This document shows positions 44,283 through 56,856 of a DNA stretch of 64,000 nt, in pieces; positions within the stretch are counted from its first letter, which is position 1; each line of letters starts with the position of its first letter. The notes beneath the pieces are model-generated. The model did not search any database. It saw nothing but the letters and a program-made list of their open reading frames with translations, and was not told where the DNA came from. Origin of the DNA: Seriola aureovittata (lineage: Eukaryota > Chordata > Actinopteri > Carangiformes > Carangidae); the NCBI RefSeq assembly GCF_021018895.1, contig NC_079373.1, forward strand, positions 10,512,501 through 10,576,500, read 5' to 3'. A program made the translations under genes and the position numbers.

Positions 44283-45884
44283 TCATTCATGTTTAACCTT
44301 TCTCCCGACAAAGATCATTCTCCACAGTAATCTTACAATTGAAATGCAGGTGAATATTATGACCAAAACAACTGTCAACAAAGCAGCAATGACATCAACA
44401 GAGTTGTAAACAAACCAGGACATTTTGTTGGACTGCGTCTGTAGATGACGGGCTCCTTTATGCCTTATGACATATTCTATCCAAAACACTGCCTGATCCA
44501 GTGGTTTCATGGGCTGATCTCTGTGCAACCTCGAGAGTGTCTGCATGCTCTCCCTGTAAGAGGACTTGTAAAGAACTGTCATCAGTGAATCTGCAAAGAC
44601 GTGCCTATCAAGCGTGGCAATATCCAAAATCACTGCTCCTCCCTTTGCTCTGATTCTGGAGAGATTATCAGGCTGGTCAAAAAATAAAGGAAGTCCAACT
44701 ATAGGAACCCCATGGTAAATTGCTTCCTGAACCCCGTTGGTGCCTCCATGGGTCACAAAGACTCTAGTTTTGGGATGTCCTAAGAGGTCGTTCTGTGGCA
44801 ACCAGTTGACCAGTAATGTGTTGTTGCCGAGGCCTGCTGGCCTTTGTCCTATGTACCTCCATATAACCTTCTGAGGCAGCTGAGCAAAGGCCGCAGCAAT
44901 CTCCTCAGCGACATCTTGAGGAAGCTTCCCGACTAAGGTTCCTAAGGTCATCATAATCACCCCATGATCTCCAGAACTCTGGACAAACTCCTCCAGGTCC
45001 GCAGGCAGCAGCTTTGCGGGCTTGCACTGAAATCCACCCATGTAGACTATATTGGGCATCGTGGGACGTGGAAATTCAAAGATAAAGTCATTCCTCATGA
45101 GCCATATGTCAGCATCTAGGAAAAACGTTGAGTAATCCACATCAGGACCAAAGTACTGCAGAACCACAGGTTTGTAGTGAGGTTCTGTTATGTATGATAG
45201 TGTGTACATCCCAAGGATATAACTCAAAACATTCTTGATTCTTTGAGGGAAAGTCATGCTATCTGTTAGCTCTGTTGCCGTGAAAGGAATGTATGCTAGA
45301 GGTGAAGGCGCAATAAGAAAATGAGCCTCTCCTTGAATGGTCCATCTGACATTGAAAACCAGAGGAACTTGGAGTCGACGTGCCAGCATGGCCCCTACGC
45401 CGATTCCAGGGTCAGTCAAAACCACGTCATATTTGGCATCATGTAGGGAACGCATCAGGTTTTCATCTTCAAACATCTGAACGATCATTTCACTCATTCT
45501 GTTATGGAACTGATTGAACTGGTTAATAACCATCTGCTGTATCTGAATACCAGTCCAGATGTGAGACCAAAAAGATGTAGGCTTACCCTGAAGCCGGATC
45601 TCCAGCTGTGGGGACAAAAAGGTTTCAAAGTTTTCCTCAAAGCCACTTGTCCCGGGAAGGGTGACAGAGGTGTAGAAGGGAGACTTTTCTCTGATGTACC
45701 AGCTATCTGACGCTCGCACCACAGTGACCTCATGGCCTTTGGCATGCAGTTCCTCTATGAGTACGTTCATGTTTACCCAGTGGCTTCCATCCAATGGGAA
45801 CACCAGGATCTTGCCCCCAGATACACTGGATAGGTGATTCAACAGTAGAGCAAATGTGAGCAGAGATGAATGAGGCACCTTCAT
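44283..45884 (-). CDS. ugt5: UDP-glucuronosyltransferase, intronless, UGT5-like
   Basis: Transfers glucuronic acid from UDP-glucuronate to lipophilic substrates such as steroids, bilirubin and xenobiotics in the ER lumen. One uninterrupted 533-codon frame, the normal UGT length. A hydrophobic signal peptide occupies residues 1-23. The catalytic histidine lies in DGSHWVNM (H35) and the partner aspartate in VVLTDPG. The donor-sugar signature includes FVTHGGTNGVQEAIYHGVP and FFDQPDN. A membrane helix lies near the C-terminus (VDVIAALLTVVLVIIFTCIS), and the tail ends KVKHE, a dilysine-type ER retention signal. The coding exon is preceded by CGTTTTTAAG, an acceptor-like site, so a 5' untranslated exon is likely. 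A single coding exon distinguishes fish UGT5 genes from UGT1 and UGT2, which use shared downstream exons; the exact subfamily is my inference. Confidence 0.93.
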   Translation of the reverse strand: MKVPHSSLLTFALLLNHLSSVSGGKILVFPLDGSHWVNMNVLIEELHAKGHEVTVVRASDSWYIREKSPFYTSVTLPGTSGFEENFETFLSPQLEIRLQGKPTSFWSHIWTGIQIQQMVINQFNQFHNRMSEMIVQMFEDENLMRSLHDAKYDVVLTDPGIGVGAMLARRLQVPLVFNVRWTIQGEAHFLIAPSPLAYIPFTATELTDSMTFPQRIKNVLSYILGMYTLSYITEPHYKPVVLQYFGPDVDYSTFFLDADIWLMRNDFIFEFPRPTMPNIVYMGGFQCKPAKLLPADLEEFVQSSGDHGVIMMTLGTLVGKLPQDVAEEIAAAFAQLPQKVIWRYIGQRPAGLGNNTLLVNWLPQNDLLGHPKTRVFVTHGGTNGVQEAIYHGVPIVGLPLFFDQPDNLSRIRAKGGAVILDIATLDRHVFADSLMTVLYKSSYRESMQTLSRLHRDQPMKPLDQAVFWIEYVIRHKGARHLQTQSNKMSWFVYNSVDVIAALLTVVLVIIFTCISIVRLLWRMIFVGRKVKHE

Positions 45885-45984
45885 GCTGATATCGTTCAGA
45901 CCTTAAAAACGAAAACAAGTGAGTAAGAGAGTTCTGCCTGTCCGGTTTGGAGTTAACAGACGTAGTACAAAGTGAGATACAATA

Positions 45985-46395
45985 GTGGGTAAAGTACATT
46001 TTCTCAAGCACTGCACTTAAGTCCAGTTTTTAGGTACTTATACTTTTACTTCTGCTCCACTTAATTCCTGAGGCAAATACTCCACTACATTTTTTGACAG
46101 TCAGAGTTACTGCTTTGCTAATAAAATTTTTACATTAAAAGTTATAAAATACAATGCATTGTTAAAGATTAAAACAGTGGCTGTGCCCCCTTATCACATT
46201 TCAGATGTGTATTAGTTAGCAGGAGACATTTTACTAGAGAAAGAGTACTTTTACTTTTAATACTTTAAGTAGGCTATTTTCTTCAGAGAGAGAGTAATTT
46301 AGAATGAAGGATTTTTACCTGTAAAGGAATATTTTTACATTGTTTTATTGAAACTTTTACTCAAGGATCTGAATACTACCACTTATGAAATGGCA
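45985..46395 (+). repeat. Fish interspersed repeat, TACTTTTACTTGAGTA family
   Basis: Runs from GTGGGTAAAGTACATTTTCT through TAGGTACTTATACTTTTACT, AAATACTCCACTACATTTTT and AAACTTTTACTCAAGGATCT to CTGAATACTACCACTT. It is nearly full length and related to 30405-30540. Confidence 0.7.
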
Positions 46396-46979
46396 CTGGA
46401 CCATAAACCTTAGGCACAATCAGTTACCCACCCCACTCCCACCCCCCTTTCTTTAGCCATAAAAACCCTGTAACCACACTATAAACCTGAAGTCTAAAAG
46501 GTTTTAAAATGTGCATAATACAGGAAACACTCAACACAATAGCAAATGAATTAATATTCTAAAGCTTAAGTTAATTGCAGTGACTGTTAACAAACATTAC
46601 CTGCTGTAAAAAACTATACACTCACACTCAGATCCAAATTTTAACACCATATTTCAACATAACTGTTTTTAGTTCACATGCGCTCGTAACACAGATTTCT
46701 ATTCTCTTAAGTCTTGAGTAATGTTAACACTTACGCAAATCCACAGGTACAGGAAAGGCAATCTGACTTCAAAGTTTCACTTTGCACCTCCTTGTCTGTC
46801 CTTCAAAGTCATGAGTACATAACGTGCAGTTACATGTCCTGTAATCTGCTCTCTGGGTTCAACAAAAAGAGCGTGTTCAATGCTGCAGATAAAGGTCCCG
46901 CTGTAAAATGTGAGCGCTGCTCATGGCACTGCTACAACAACAGCTCATGTTTAGTGTAAGCAGAACAGATTTATCTGTT

Positions 46980-47470
46980 GTGCCATCTAGTGTCAAGTCA
47001 GTGCACACAACTTTTGAATAGTTTATGATTGTTTACCTGAACAGAGCAGTGAAATTAACCAGTACATACAGTTTTTCACAACTGCTGCACCCAAGCTCTG
47101 AAAGAAGTCAAATAAAGACCACACAGCTCTGGAAAAACTTTGGGTTTTTCTTTTTACAAAAATCACACCGAAAATAATTATCCAATTTAGAAACCTTTTT
47201 TTCACATACATAACCTGCCAAATACTCATTACACAAAAATGAAACAAAAAAGACACAAGGTCAGTAGGTGGTATTACTACAAGCCAACACAATCATCAGC
47301 AATATCAATACTATTAATACAACACTTTCACTCCAAGTCAAACAACCTAACAATTATAAAGAATTACATACATACTTATATACATAGATATCAGCCAGAA
47401 GCCAGCTTAAGACAGTTTTTCAAACCTGTAGGAAGAAAAGGGACGGTGACAATGAACTATGGAAAAAAGA
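46980..47470. repeat. Dispersed duplicated block, partner at 31390-32065
   Basis: TGCCATCTAGTGTCAAGTCA, GAACAGAGCAGTG, AACTGCTGCACCCA, AGATATCAGCCAGAAGCCAG and CAATGAACTATGGAAAA appear in the same order as in the partner block, with different spacer sequence. Confidence 0.6.
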
Positions 47471-48089
47471 GGTTATAAGCTCTGATCAATTAGTTCGGCA
47501 CTATATAGTCAACTTTTTGAGGCCATTGTTTGAACTGCATTCTACACCTATGGGACAGCATGAATAAAAACTTGTTAGGTCGAACAAAGGTTTGTGTTGG
47601 CATGCATTATACTGTGCATGTGCTGCTGCTATTGCTATTAGATTTGAAAGAGAGGCTTTAATTCTAACCAATGTTACAATTCACCTGATAATCAATTCTT
47701 AAAACAGTTTTATAAAATAATAGGCTATTTAACAAATGGTTTTGATTGTGCATTTTTTTTTACACATGCTGCATAGATTAACCTGCCAACAGGTCAAATA
47801 TTTGCTGCTGGATCGCTGTTACTTACAATGTCCCATCAAGTACATACTGAACATTGTAGATGGCAGCTTTATCATGTTTAGCGAAGAGACCCAGAAACCA
47901 ACGGATATTGCTGTACTGGATTATTACCCGCATGTTTGTTTGTATGTGAGTTAGTTGATGGTACACACCTTTAGCCATAAAAACCCACATTATAAACACG
48001 AAGTTTAAAGGTTTTAATGTACATTTTGACACAAATCGACAATATTATGTAATATACTGTATGTGCAAGCATCAATGTAAGAGCCAAGC

Positions 48090-48395
48090 AGCCCAGCTGG
48101 CCAGAGTTGCCATGGAAACATGATGTCATGGGCATGGTTGTAAGCACTCACAGCAAGTTTCATGTCAGTTGATGTCAGTCAAAATTGGCTAAGATACGAC
48201 TTGATATCTTGTTTGGCACCTTTGCAGCCAATTTTGATTGGCTGTTATTTATGCTTTCACAAATCAAGAATCCGAAATCCATGTGATAACATTTGTGAGT
48301 CCTGGTCTGAAGATCATCTGTGCCAACTTTGGTTAACATTGGATAGAGGTTGTCCAATGAGCAACTTTAATGAAACTTTAATGAAGAAATATTGC
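48090..48395. repeat. Interspersed fish repeat (partner fragment at 43262)
   Basis: Includes CATGGAAACATGATGTCATG, CAAGTTTCATGTCAGTTGAT and the segment shared with 43262-43375. Non-coding. Confidence 0.55.
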
Positions 48396-48958
48396 GTAGG
48401 GTGGTAGGTTATCTGAACATTTCAAAGCAGCTTACTGCTTGGCCCCCAATAATGCAGGACCCAGTTGATACTGTATTATTGTGGTGCACATTCTCCCCAA
48501 AAGATTGGCAATTAATCAAACCTCTTTTGGGGCCCCTGGAGATATGAGGCCCTGGATTATTTGTAACCCAGCCTGTCTTTTTTTAAACTCTCAAGTTTTT
48601 GTTTGCTCATATATTATATACTGTATATTTATTATATAAAATCCACATATGTATGATGTTTTCATCTCTATATGGGTTCCTTTAGGCAGAGCACATTTAT
48701 GAAATTATTGCCAAATAAAAACACGTAATAATAACATACAACAACAAAGAAGAAGGCAAATTTACATTAAACTGAAGTTGTGTATTGTCATGACTGTAAA
48801 ATCCTACTGACAGTGTTCCCCGTTAACCAATCCCTTTCAGCCCTTTGTTGTTGTTCTCACGCTAACATGCGAGATCCGTGGACCGACTCAACTGCGCGGT
48901 CGCATTCCGCCCCGACTTCCCCTCTGCCAGCGGCCTGGTGGTTTGAGATGAGTAGAAG

Positions 48959-51900
48959 ATGTCGGTGTCGGGGCTGAAGGCCGAACTGAAGTTTTTGGAG
49001 TCAATTTTTGACCCAAACCACGAACGATTCAGAATAATAGACTGGAAACCCGATGAACTCAGTTGCCAATTCAACGTAACAGGGGAGAAGCTGCTGATCA
49101 TTCACTGCAACATCACGGTGAGTCCAGGCCAGCTAACGCAGCCACTGACTATCGACTGAAACCAAATCATTCCGCGGAAGGTTCCGTGTTTACAAATCAA
49201 CTACGAATAAAGAGTTCGGTTTTTATATTCCCCTAATGAACAACCATCAGGATTCAAGTTACCCCTTGGATTAAAGAATACATCACAGCTCCAGTGTTAA
49301 ATCCACCTTGAAAATAATACAATTAAACGTCGATTAGTAGAACGACGATGCAGTAGCTTTTGCTAGCCTCTTAACTGAAAGTAACGCTAGCTTGCCTAGT
49401 TAGCCAAAATAACTGCGTTACAGTTTGCGGTACTACGGCTTCTAACTTTCCAACTACTGAACCCTACCCAGTTAAATCTTAACGTTATTCTGCTTGGGCA
49501 TAGGGGAACTTTTACAACATTACAGCTTTAACTTGCTATATTTCGAAGAACAGACATACCGCTGAATGTCCCGTTCACATCTTTAACCTTAGATAGACGC
49601 GGTTTAATGGAATGTTGTGCCACTGTGTTTTCTGCCTTTTCAGTAAATAGACGGATCCCTCTGGCGAACTTACTGGCATATATCACGGCGGCGACGTTTG
49701 TATCTCCTATATCTGGACAGTAAAACACGTAGAAAACGATATAATGTAGATCTGAACGAGACATCACCGTGCTTAATTTTATATTATTTTTAATCAGCTA
49801 ATAATGCAAGCTGAGATGTGTGTGTGTATATGCATGTATATATATATAATTTTTTTTTTTTTTTTTTTTTTTAAGCATAGTAACGTCAGAGGGGCCTGGT
49901 ATTTCTATGCACTCCAACATTTGCACTTGAAACGGTTTCTGTGTATGATTTGTGACTTAAATCATATATGCAAGACGTAGGCAATGTCACTAACAACTGG
50001 AGTCCACTATTGTCATGACACTTGTTTTTCTGTAGTTCAGGTGGCACAGACCTCAGCACCCTAACCACATCCCGTCTCTCTCTATGAACAAACACCCACA
50101 TACGCACTCCCACTTATGCTCATTGCTGGGCGACACAGACGGGCTTGTTAAAATGTTTAGATAGCTATGTCATATCAAGTCTAGCTGAGTCAGTCTGCAC
50201 CTCCTTTGAGTCAGTCTTAGTCTCAAAGAAACCAGATTACATTCAGCATCACAACCCTCCCACTGGAAAATGATATGTGAGTAAGTAAAATGAGGTTTTA
50301 ATTTCTCCCTGCTCTACTCACGTTGGATTAACTGAATAAAGTGTAGGCTAAACACAATTTAGCAAAACCAGGTATACACGATCCATGTGAATTTCTTTAA
50401 ATGTGGCTTTGTGATGGTTAGTCCTAGATCCCGAAAAAATGTGGATTAGAGCTGCAACTAACAAATGTTACCATTGTTTGTTAATCTGCTGATTATTTTC
50501 TAAATTATAAAACAAAGAAAAAGCAAGTAAATGTATGGCATTTTTACTTAACATATGACACACATTTTTCATCAACTGAATAGTTTCAGCTCAGTTATCT
50601 AGAAATGTTGAGTGGCAGCTGTTTGTCTGAATGCAAATTTCAGTAGTTAATGCTATATTCACATGATAAACCAAACAAACATCTCATGTCAGCCAAAGTT
50701 TAACATTCAGTGAAAGTAAACTCAAATTTAATTGATATACAGATAAACTGTGAAAGAACAATGAAATTTAACCCTCACATTACTAATACCACAAGCATAC
50801 TACCATCTTGAGTTGCTGCTCTCTTTGTTTGTTTACAAGTCTTTAACATGGGAATTTTTCCCATCCTACACATGGAACCCATCCCATGTAACATGAACAC
50901 AGAATAAAACACTCCTACATTCTTACCCAAACACATTTGTAACTTTGTACCTAAACTTCACTCTTATTGTATAATTGTTTGCAGCGTTTTCCTTGTCCTG
51001 GACATGGGATCCCCGCTGCAGAAATTAGAACCAATACATTACATAGCAGTACCAAACACAACTGATTTTCACCATTTCATCTTTGCTAGCTAGACTCCAC
51101 AACATTCAGCTGTAGTTTTTACCCCATTATACTATGATATACCACTGATGTAAACTGAACTACACTCATGATTTAACAGCTGTATTAAGGTCTAATTGAA
51201 GGTTTAGAGCATCACTCAGCCACTTGTCTGCCAGTGCTGGAGATACTCTTTCAGCTCTGCAGCTGGCAGTAGACAAATCATTTTGTTCAGTAGGTGGCTG
51301 TGTGGGCTAAGACATTTGGATTTAAGTCATTTATAGCTTTGGAATAAACTTTAACATTATATGTACAGGAGATTTCCTCAGGCAAAGTTTTGGTTTCATG
51401 AAAACAGTTGTGTTCTCTGTTAAGTGTTTATATACAATCTGTAGACAATAAAGCCACCAACACACAAGCATGACTGGCTAAATTTCCATGTCCTATTGTT
51501 GCCTCTGTTGCAGGAATCCTACCCCTCAACACCCCCAATATGGTTTGTTGACTCTGATGATCCTAGTCTGGCTGAAGTGTTGGAGCGTTTGGAGGATGTG
51601 AGAAAAGGCAGCACATTGGTAAGTTGGCTGATGTGGCTTCAGTTTCACAGAGGCTTGCACAAAATGGTATTGTCACATAGACTCAGTGGTGCCTTGTCAG
51701 GTACAATTGTATGAATGCAGGCAGCAGCACTGCCGCATTGTCTACAGTTGTGTGCAAAAGTTTGGGCATCCCTGTAAAAATTACAAAGAGAACTGGGCAC
51801 CCTACAAAGTCAATACACACTAACTGCCCCTTTTGGCAGATATCACAGCTTGGAAACACTTTTTGTAGCAACTAAGAATCTTTCTATTGTTTAATGAATT

Positions 51901-53977
51901 TTCACCCACTCTTGCTGCAGACCACTTCAAGTTCTGAGATATTTTTATGTTGTCTTGCACACAGCATGTTTCAATCCACTGATTTTCAGTGATGGCACTG
52001 TGAGGGCCGTTCCTAAAGCTTCAGCTTGTGTTTCCTGAAGTAGTGCATGGTAGATTTTGAGGTCTGATTTGGATGATTATTGTCCTGTTGTAGAGGCCAG
52101 TCTCTTTCAGCTTTCCACTTTCAGTTCTTTGACTGACTCTGGGACATTTGCATCTACAGTTTGCTGATATTAAATTGAATCCATTCTTTCCTCTATCATT
52201 GTTTCCTGTGCCACTGGCTGCCACACAACCTCAAAGAATAATATTTCTAGCACCATGCTTAACAGTTGGCAAACCAGGATCGCTAAGTACTGACTTATTA
52301 GCAAACAAAATGTGCATATTCCACAATAGCCATTTAATTTTTTTTTACTGTGTTTATGTTCATGAAATAAAAAGTAACTTTTGCATAGAACTGTATTCTT
52401 ATGAATCGGTGTGACTTCAGTTACATTCATATTATTGAAGTCATATTCAATGGTGGTGTTGTACTGGACTACATTATATTGTTGTAATTATTATTAATTA
52501 TACATTATCTATCTCTCATCTATTTTTTTGTCCTTTCTCTCTGCTCAACACCATCACCACTTATGACCTCAATGCTAAAACATATCATTTAATCAACATC
52601 TCTATGATAGTATTAACAGAAACTATATTTTATGGCAGAACAGTTGAAACGGATTGCATATGACTGAACAGGTTTAATAAAAATGGACATGTGAGTGCAT
52701 GTTAAGTGCTAGAACAGAGGGAACTTGGAAGGACTGTTTAATGGCAGGTTGATATTCATTAATGACATTGCTGATCTCACCCACAGCTTCTTCAGCAGCT
52801 GAAGCGGCTCATTTGTGATCTCTGTCGCCTTTACAACCTGCCACAACATCCAGATGTAGAAATGCTCGACCAGCCTCTACCTGCTGGTCCAATTACCCAA
52901 GAGCGAAAGGTAAGCACTAAAACATGCTTCTTTGTTATATTTGAAAACTCAACAGTTTTCCAACATGTGTTGTTTTTCTCCCCACTACAGCACGGGCCAT
53001 CAGATGAGGTGACATCTGAAGAGGAAGAGGAGGAAGAAATGGGAGAGGTATTTATAAGTATTCCTGACAACCAAGTGGATTAATATTGTTTATAGCTTAG
53101 TGATTGAATTTGTTTTACATCCTGTTTCTAAACATAATTAATACACTGTGTCAGCAGGACATTGACTTGGACCAAGACCTTGACCATTATGACATGAAAG
53201 AAGAGGAGCCAGTAGATGGAAAAAAGTCAGAAGATGATGGAATAGAAAAAGAAAATCTGGCCATCTTGGAGAAAATTCGTAAGAACCAGAGACAGGATCA
53301 CTTGAATGTAAGTGCTCATTCACTTCATGCTCCTTATATTGAATTTGGTGACTCTGACTGAGTGAAGAAGTGGAGGAGCTACTTTTCCCTGTAAATTGTC
53401 ATTTGAATGTTAATTTTTGGCTGCACTCTCCATATTACTCAGCACAAAACCATGGGAGTCTCCTGGGTAAGACTGGGTTTCAATAGCATTTTATTGATTG
53501 TGAATCCAACACTTCTGACACTTCTCGAATCCATATCCTTTCAAGTACTTTTTCAAAGTAGATTTAATGTTTGCAGGTAACTGAAGTTATAAATAACTGA
53601 AACTCAAAAAATCAGTTTAGCTCTATGATCATTTTTTGTCTGCCCAAATAATGTTTACAACTTGAAAGTGAGATAAGCAGCATTAGATATGAAATTGTGA
53701 TTACATTTCAGTTTCATGAGTCAAATGTTTTCTTCATTGCTCTTTACTAATAAAAAGAGCAAAGAGAGATAAAAGGTTCAGTTAGATTTGTTAGTGTTGC
53801 AGTTTTTCCAACCTGGAATTTGTGACTGACTATGGGATGAATCTATAACCACTTGGGCATAGATTCTTCACTTTTATTTCATCTGACAAACATTTTTTTT
53901 CACTCAATTGTGCCATGTTCAGACCAACAGTAGCACTCTGTCAAATCGCAGACTCATTGTTCATTTAACACAATGTG

Positions 53978-54029
<52 letters not shown>

Positions 54030-56856
54030 TTGTTGCAGCTGCAGCAGAGGGCACCGGCAGGAAGAAAATGCTAGGCTTCCTAGCAAAAAGTCGTCCCTCA
54101 GCTCTCGCAGCAGCACACTCCAACATCATCTGCCAGCACAGTGCAAGTTTCAGCCTGAACGCAGCCTCATTGGTTATGGAGAAGAAGCCAGCTGCCAGCA
54201 ATCACAGAATCTTCTGTTCTGAGCATCTGTCACCACCAGACTGTAGTTTTTTTTTTTTTTTGAAGTGATCCAAACTAAATTTAAAACTGAACTGATTCAG
54301 ATTGCTGGATTTCTAAAAAAGATCAACATAAGATAAATCACTGGTATCATCACTGCATTGTCAACAACATTTTAAGCCTCATGGTCAGAAGTTTCTCTCA
54401 CATGCTTATAATAGACTTATTTTCTAGAAGTGTCTTCACTCAATGAGAGCTGGTTGTCCTCTTAAGTGTTGAAAATGTTCAGATATTACATTGTTTATGG
54501 GCTGAAATGAGTAACACATTCACCTTAGGATCTCTGGATGCCCTGATAAAGGCCCATCCACCTCTCCACTTTGCAATATACGGTGTTGTTCAACTGTGTA
54601 ATGCACCTTTGTGGTTTATGTTGCAGGGTGCAGTCTCTGGCTCGGTGCAAGCTTCAGACCGCCTAATGAAGGAACTCAGGGAGATCTACAGATCACAGAG
54701 TTACAAGACAGGTGACTATTGGGACAAATTTCTCTATAGTCGTGGCTTAACTGTTTTAACTTTTCATCAGCAGATGGAGTTAAGTTCTGTGTTTGTGTTG
54801 TTCACTTCACAGGTATTTATTCAGTCGAACTAGTCAATGACAGCCTTTATGAATGGCATGTCAAGTTAAGGACGTAAGTTTTTACATTCAGCTGTTTTTA
54901 ATCATTTTCAGTTTGCCAGATATTATGTGTTCTGCTAGATTTGACTTGTCGCTCTTCGTTACAGGGTAGACCCAGATAGTCCATTACATAGTGACTTGCA
55001 GGTCTTAAAAGAAAAGGAAGGAGTGGACTACATTCTGCTCAATTTCTCTTATAAAGTGAGTCTTGTAATAATATTTGTCAATTGTTTTTTGGGAAAATTA
55101 GTTTTCTGGAGACTCAATTTTTTTTTCTTCATATGACAGGATAATTTTCCTTTTGACCCACCTTTTGTACGGGTTGTCTCACCTGTGCTCTCCGGAGGGT
55201 GAGTGTGTAGTGATCTCTCTGTGCCCAGTTTGCACATGAAATCCTCTGAAGAAAGTATTCACTCACTGGGACTTTGTCCACATTTGTTGTGCACACAATT
55301 TTTAAATGGACTTGGACTTTGTTGGGAGAGAATATTAATTTGTCCCATTGTGATTGTAAATTGAAATAACACAAATGTGAAGTACTAAGGGCCTTTGCTT
55401 TAGCCTGGATGATGTTTCCAATCACATGTTGTGCATCATATGATGTGTTGATTCTGTACTTTGCTTCCTTACAAAGCTCACGTCAGATCCTTTGATGAAT
55501 TGCTGTATGCTTTTAGACGCAGGGCGGACTATATTTGAAGTTATTTTGCTTCTGTATAGTACAGGTTTGTGGTTTGTTTATGACTGGCTGCAAATTATCA
55601 ACTCTGACACTTAAATAAAAGCGTCACACGACATCTGCGGGATTAGGCTATAGTTGCATTTTTTTAAGCCAATTCACATAAGCAATTCCTTTTTAAGCTT
55701 TAATAGTGTCATATTATTCCATCATGCGTCTCAAAATATACAGATTCTGCAAGGGTTTCTGATGATTAAAAATAGGCATAAACAAATTTGATTCAGACTA
55801 CTTTTACATTCACAACAGTTTCTATATTCAAAGTGCCTCAAAATTAAAAACTTGCTCCCCCACAAGGCAAATCAAGACATTGTGAAATCAATTTAAAGCA
55901 CAACAAATTTGCATAAAGGCAATTGAACACTTTCTTGATCAAATGTAGACATCTACTTTAAAGTGTTTACTGCTGATTCCTAATACTGTTATGTTTTGTA
56001 ATTTCAGTTATGTTCTAGGAGGAGGGGCCTTGTGCATGGAACTTCTCACAAAACAGGTGTGTAAATGAGATGGATGACATCATTTTCCTTAACTCAAACA
56101 ACAGAGGAAGTGGATTCATGTGATTTTCTTGTGTGGTTTTGTGTTTTCATTTTCAGGGCTGGAGCAGTGCCTATTCCATAGAATCTGTCATTATGCAGAT
56201 AAATGCAACTCTGGTGAAAGGAAAAGCCAGGGTGCAGTTTGGAGCCAATAAGGTAACTGATGTCAAAGTATGCTTAAATTGAATGAGGTTGCACAACATG
56301 TTGTTTGACTATGTTTAAGGACAAAGGTGTTTTTAGCTGTTCTGAATGGACACGTGTGAAGTCGGATCAACTTTGGCGATGAGAGCTTCACTGCATCTTC
56401 TGTGTAACTTCAGTTGCTGTAGAGGCTGTTTTTACTGAGAAGTAAAAAAATATGTATTCATATTGGAGACAGTTGCTTTTACATTAGTCATTTTATGCCC
56501 TTATTTGACAGACTACAGTAGAAATATCACAGGAAATTAGTGAAGAGAGATGTGGAATGACATGCAGCAAAGTCCCCAACAAGGCATCAACCACTGATTG
56601 CAGCAGTAATTGTTTATATAGTTACTATGGGATAACGAGCGATTTATGGAGCATTGTTTGTTTTTCAGAACCAGTACAATCTTGCCAGAGCACAACAGTC
56701 ATACAAATCCCTCGTGCAGATTCATGAAAAGAACGGTAAGTAGATATTTCTGAAGGATTGTGGCTCGGTAGACGCCTCGTGGTATGGATCCATCGGCAAA
56801 CTGTGTCTCTCTCTGTTCTTCTAGGCTGGTACACACCACCTAAAGAGGACGGATAA
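48959..56856 (+). CDS. ube2q2: Ubiquitin-conjugating enzyme E2 Q2 (complete coding sequence)
   Basis: E2 enzyme that carries ubiquitin as a thioester for transfer to substrates in cytosol or nucleus. Thirteen coding exons: 48959-49117, 51514-51618, 52787-52909, 52991-53047, 53158-53307, 54627-54711, 54813-54873, 54965-55055, 55140-55198, 56008-56056, 56157-56252, 56669-56735, 56825-56856. All have GT-AG borders and the frames join to 377 aa, against 375 in human. The N-terminus [20 protein letters not shown] is an RWD-like domain. An acidic linker (EEEEEE, exon 4) follows, then the C-terminal E2 fold with [12 protein letters not shown] and the active-site cysteine C306 in [20 protein letters not shown]. 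The protein ends WYTPPKEDG. The E2 core of this class lacks the usual HPN signature. The start matches the conserved N-terminus, and an in-frame stop lies close upstream. The 3' UTR runs to AATAAA at 59281-59286. Confidence 0.97.
49118..51513. other. ube2q2 intron 1
   Basis: 2.4-kb intron with a poly-T run at 49850-49873 and an ATTAATCGATTA-type repeat remnant at 50452-50640 (GAGCTGCAACTAACAAATGT, TTAATCTGCTGATTATTTTC). No gene seen. Confidence 0.5.
51619..52786. other. ube2q2 intron 2 with a long interspersed repeat
   Basis: Most of the left half is the repeat at 51745-52400; the rest is AT-rich and uninformative. Confidence 0.5.
51745..52400 (+). repeat. Interspersed DNA repeat beginning GTGCAAAAGTTTGGGC
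   Basis: The left end TTGTGTGCAAAAGTTTGGGC and internal AGTGCATGGTAGATTTTGAG and TTTCCTGTGCCACTGGCTGC belong to a repeat I recognise as widespread in fish and probably derived from a DNA transposon. The expected complementary right end is not visible, so this copy appears truncated. An open frame inside it is incidental. Confidence 0.55.
53308..54626. other. ube2q2 intron 5 with CTG tract
   Basis: 1.3-kb intron containing the CTG tract at 53977-54030, a poly-T run at 54247-54260 and no supported exon. Confidence 0.5.
53977..54030. repeat. (CTG)n trinucleotide repeat in ube2q2 intron 5, sense orientation
   Basis: About 17 CTG units followed by three TTG units and TTGCAGCTGCAGCAG. Transcribed as CUG in the ube2q2 pre-mRNA. 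The tract plus TTGTTGTTGCAG resembles a 3' splice site. Confidence 0.9.
55199..56007. other. ube2q2 intron 9, nothing seen
   Basis: 0.8-kb AT-rich intron without recognised repeats or exons. Confidence 0.5.

Larger units (their letters stand above)
45885..48958. other. Spacer between UGT and ube2q2, repeat-rich
   Basis: Contains the TACTTTTACTT-type repeat (45985-46395), two diverged copies of an ATAAAAACCC...GAAGTTTAAAGGTTTTAA segment (46455-46545 and 47975-48050), the block related to 31.4-32.1 kb (46980-47470) and a repeat at 48090-48395. Part of it should hold the UGT 5' leader and promoter, which I could not place. The final 150 bp are CpG-richer and should be the ube2q2 promoter and 5' UTR. 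Confidence 0.5.

Noticed and set aside
53908..54268. Open frames with poly-Cys, poly-Ala or poly-Gly runs in ube2q2 intron 5
   Set aside because: Produced by the CTG tract; flanking residues match no family and ube2q2 splices across it.
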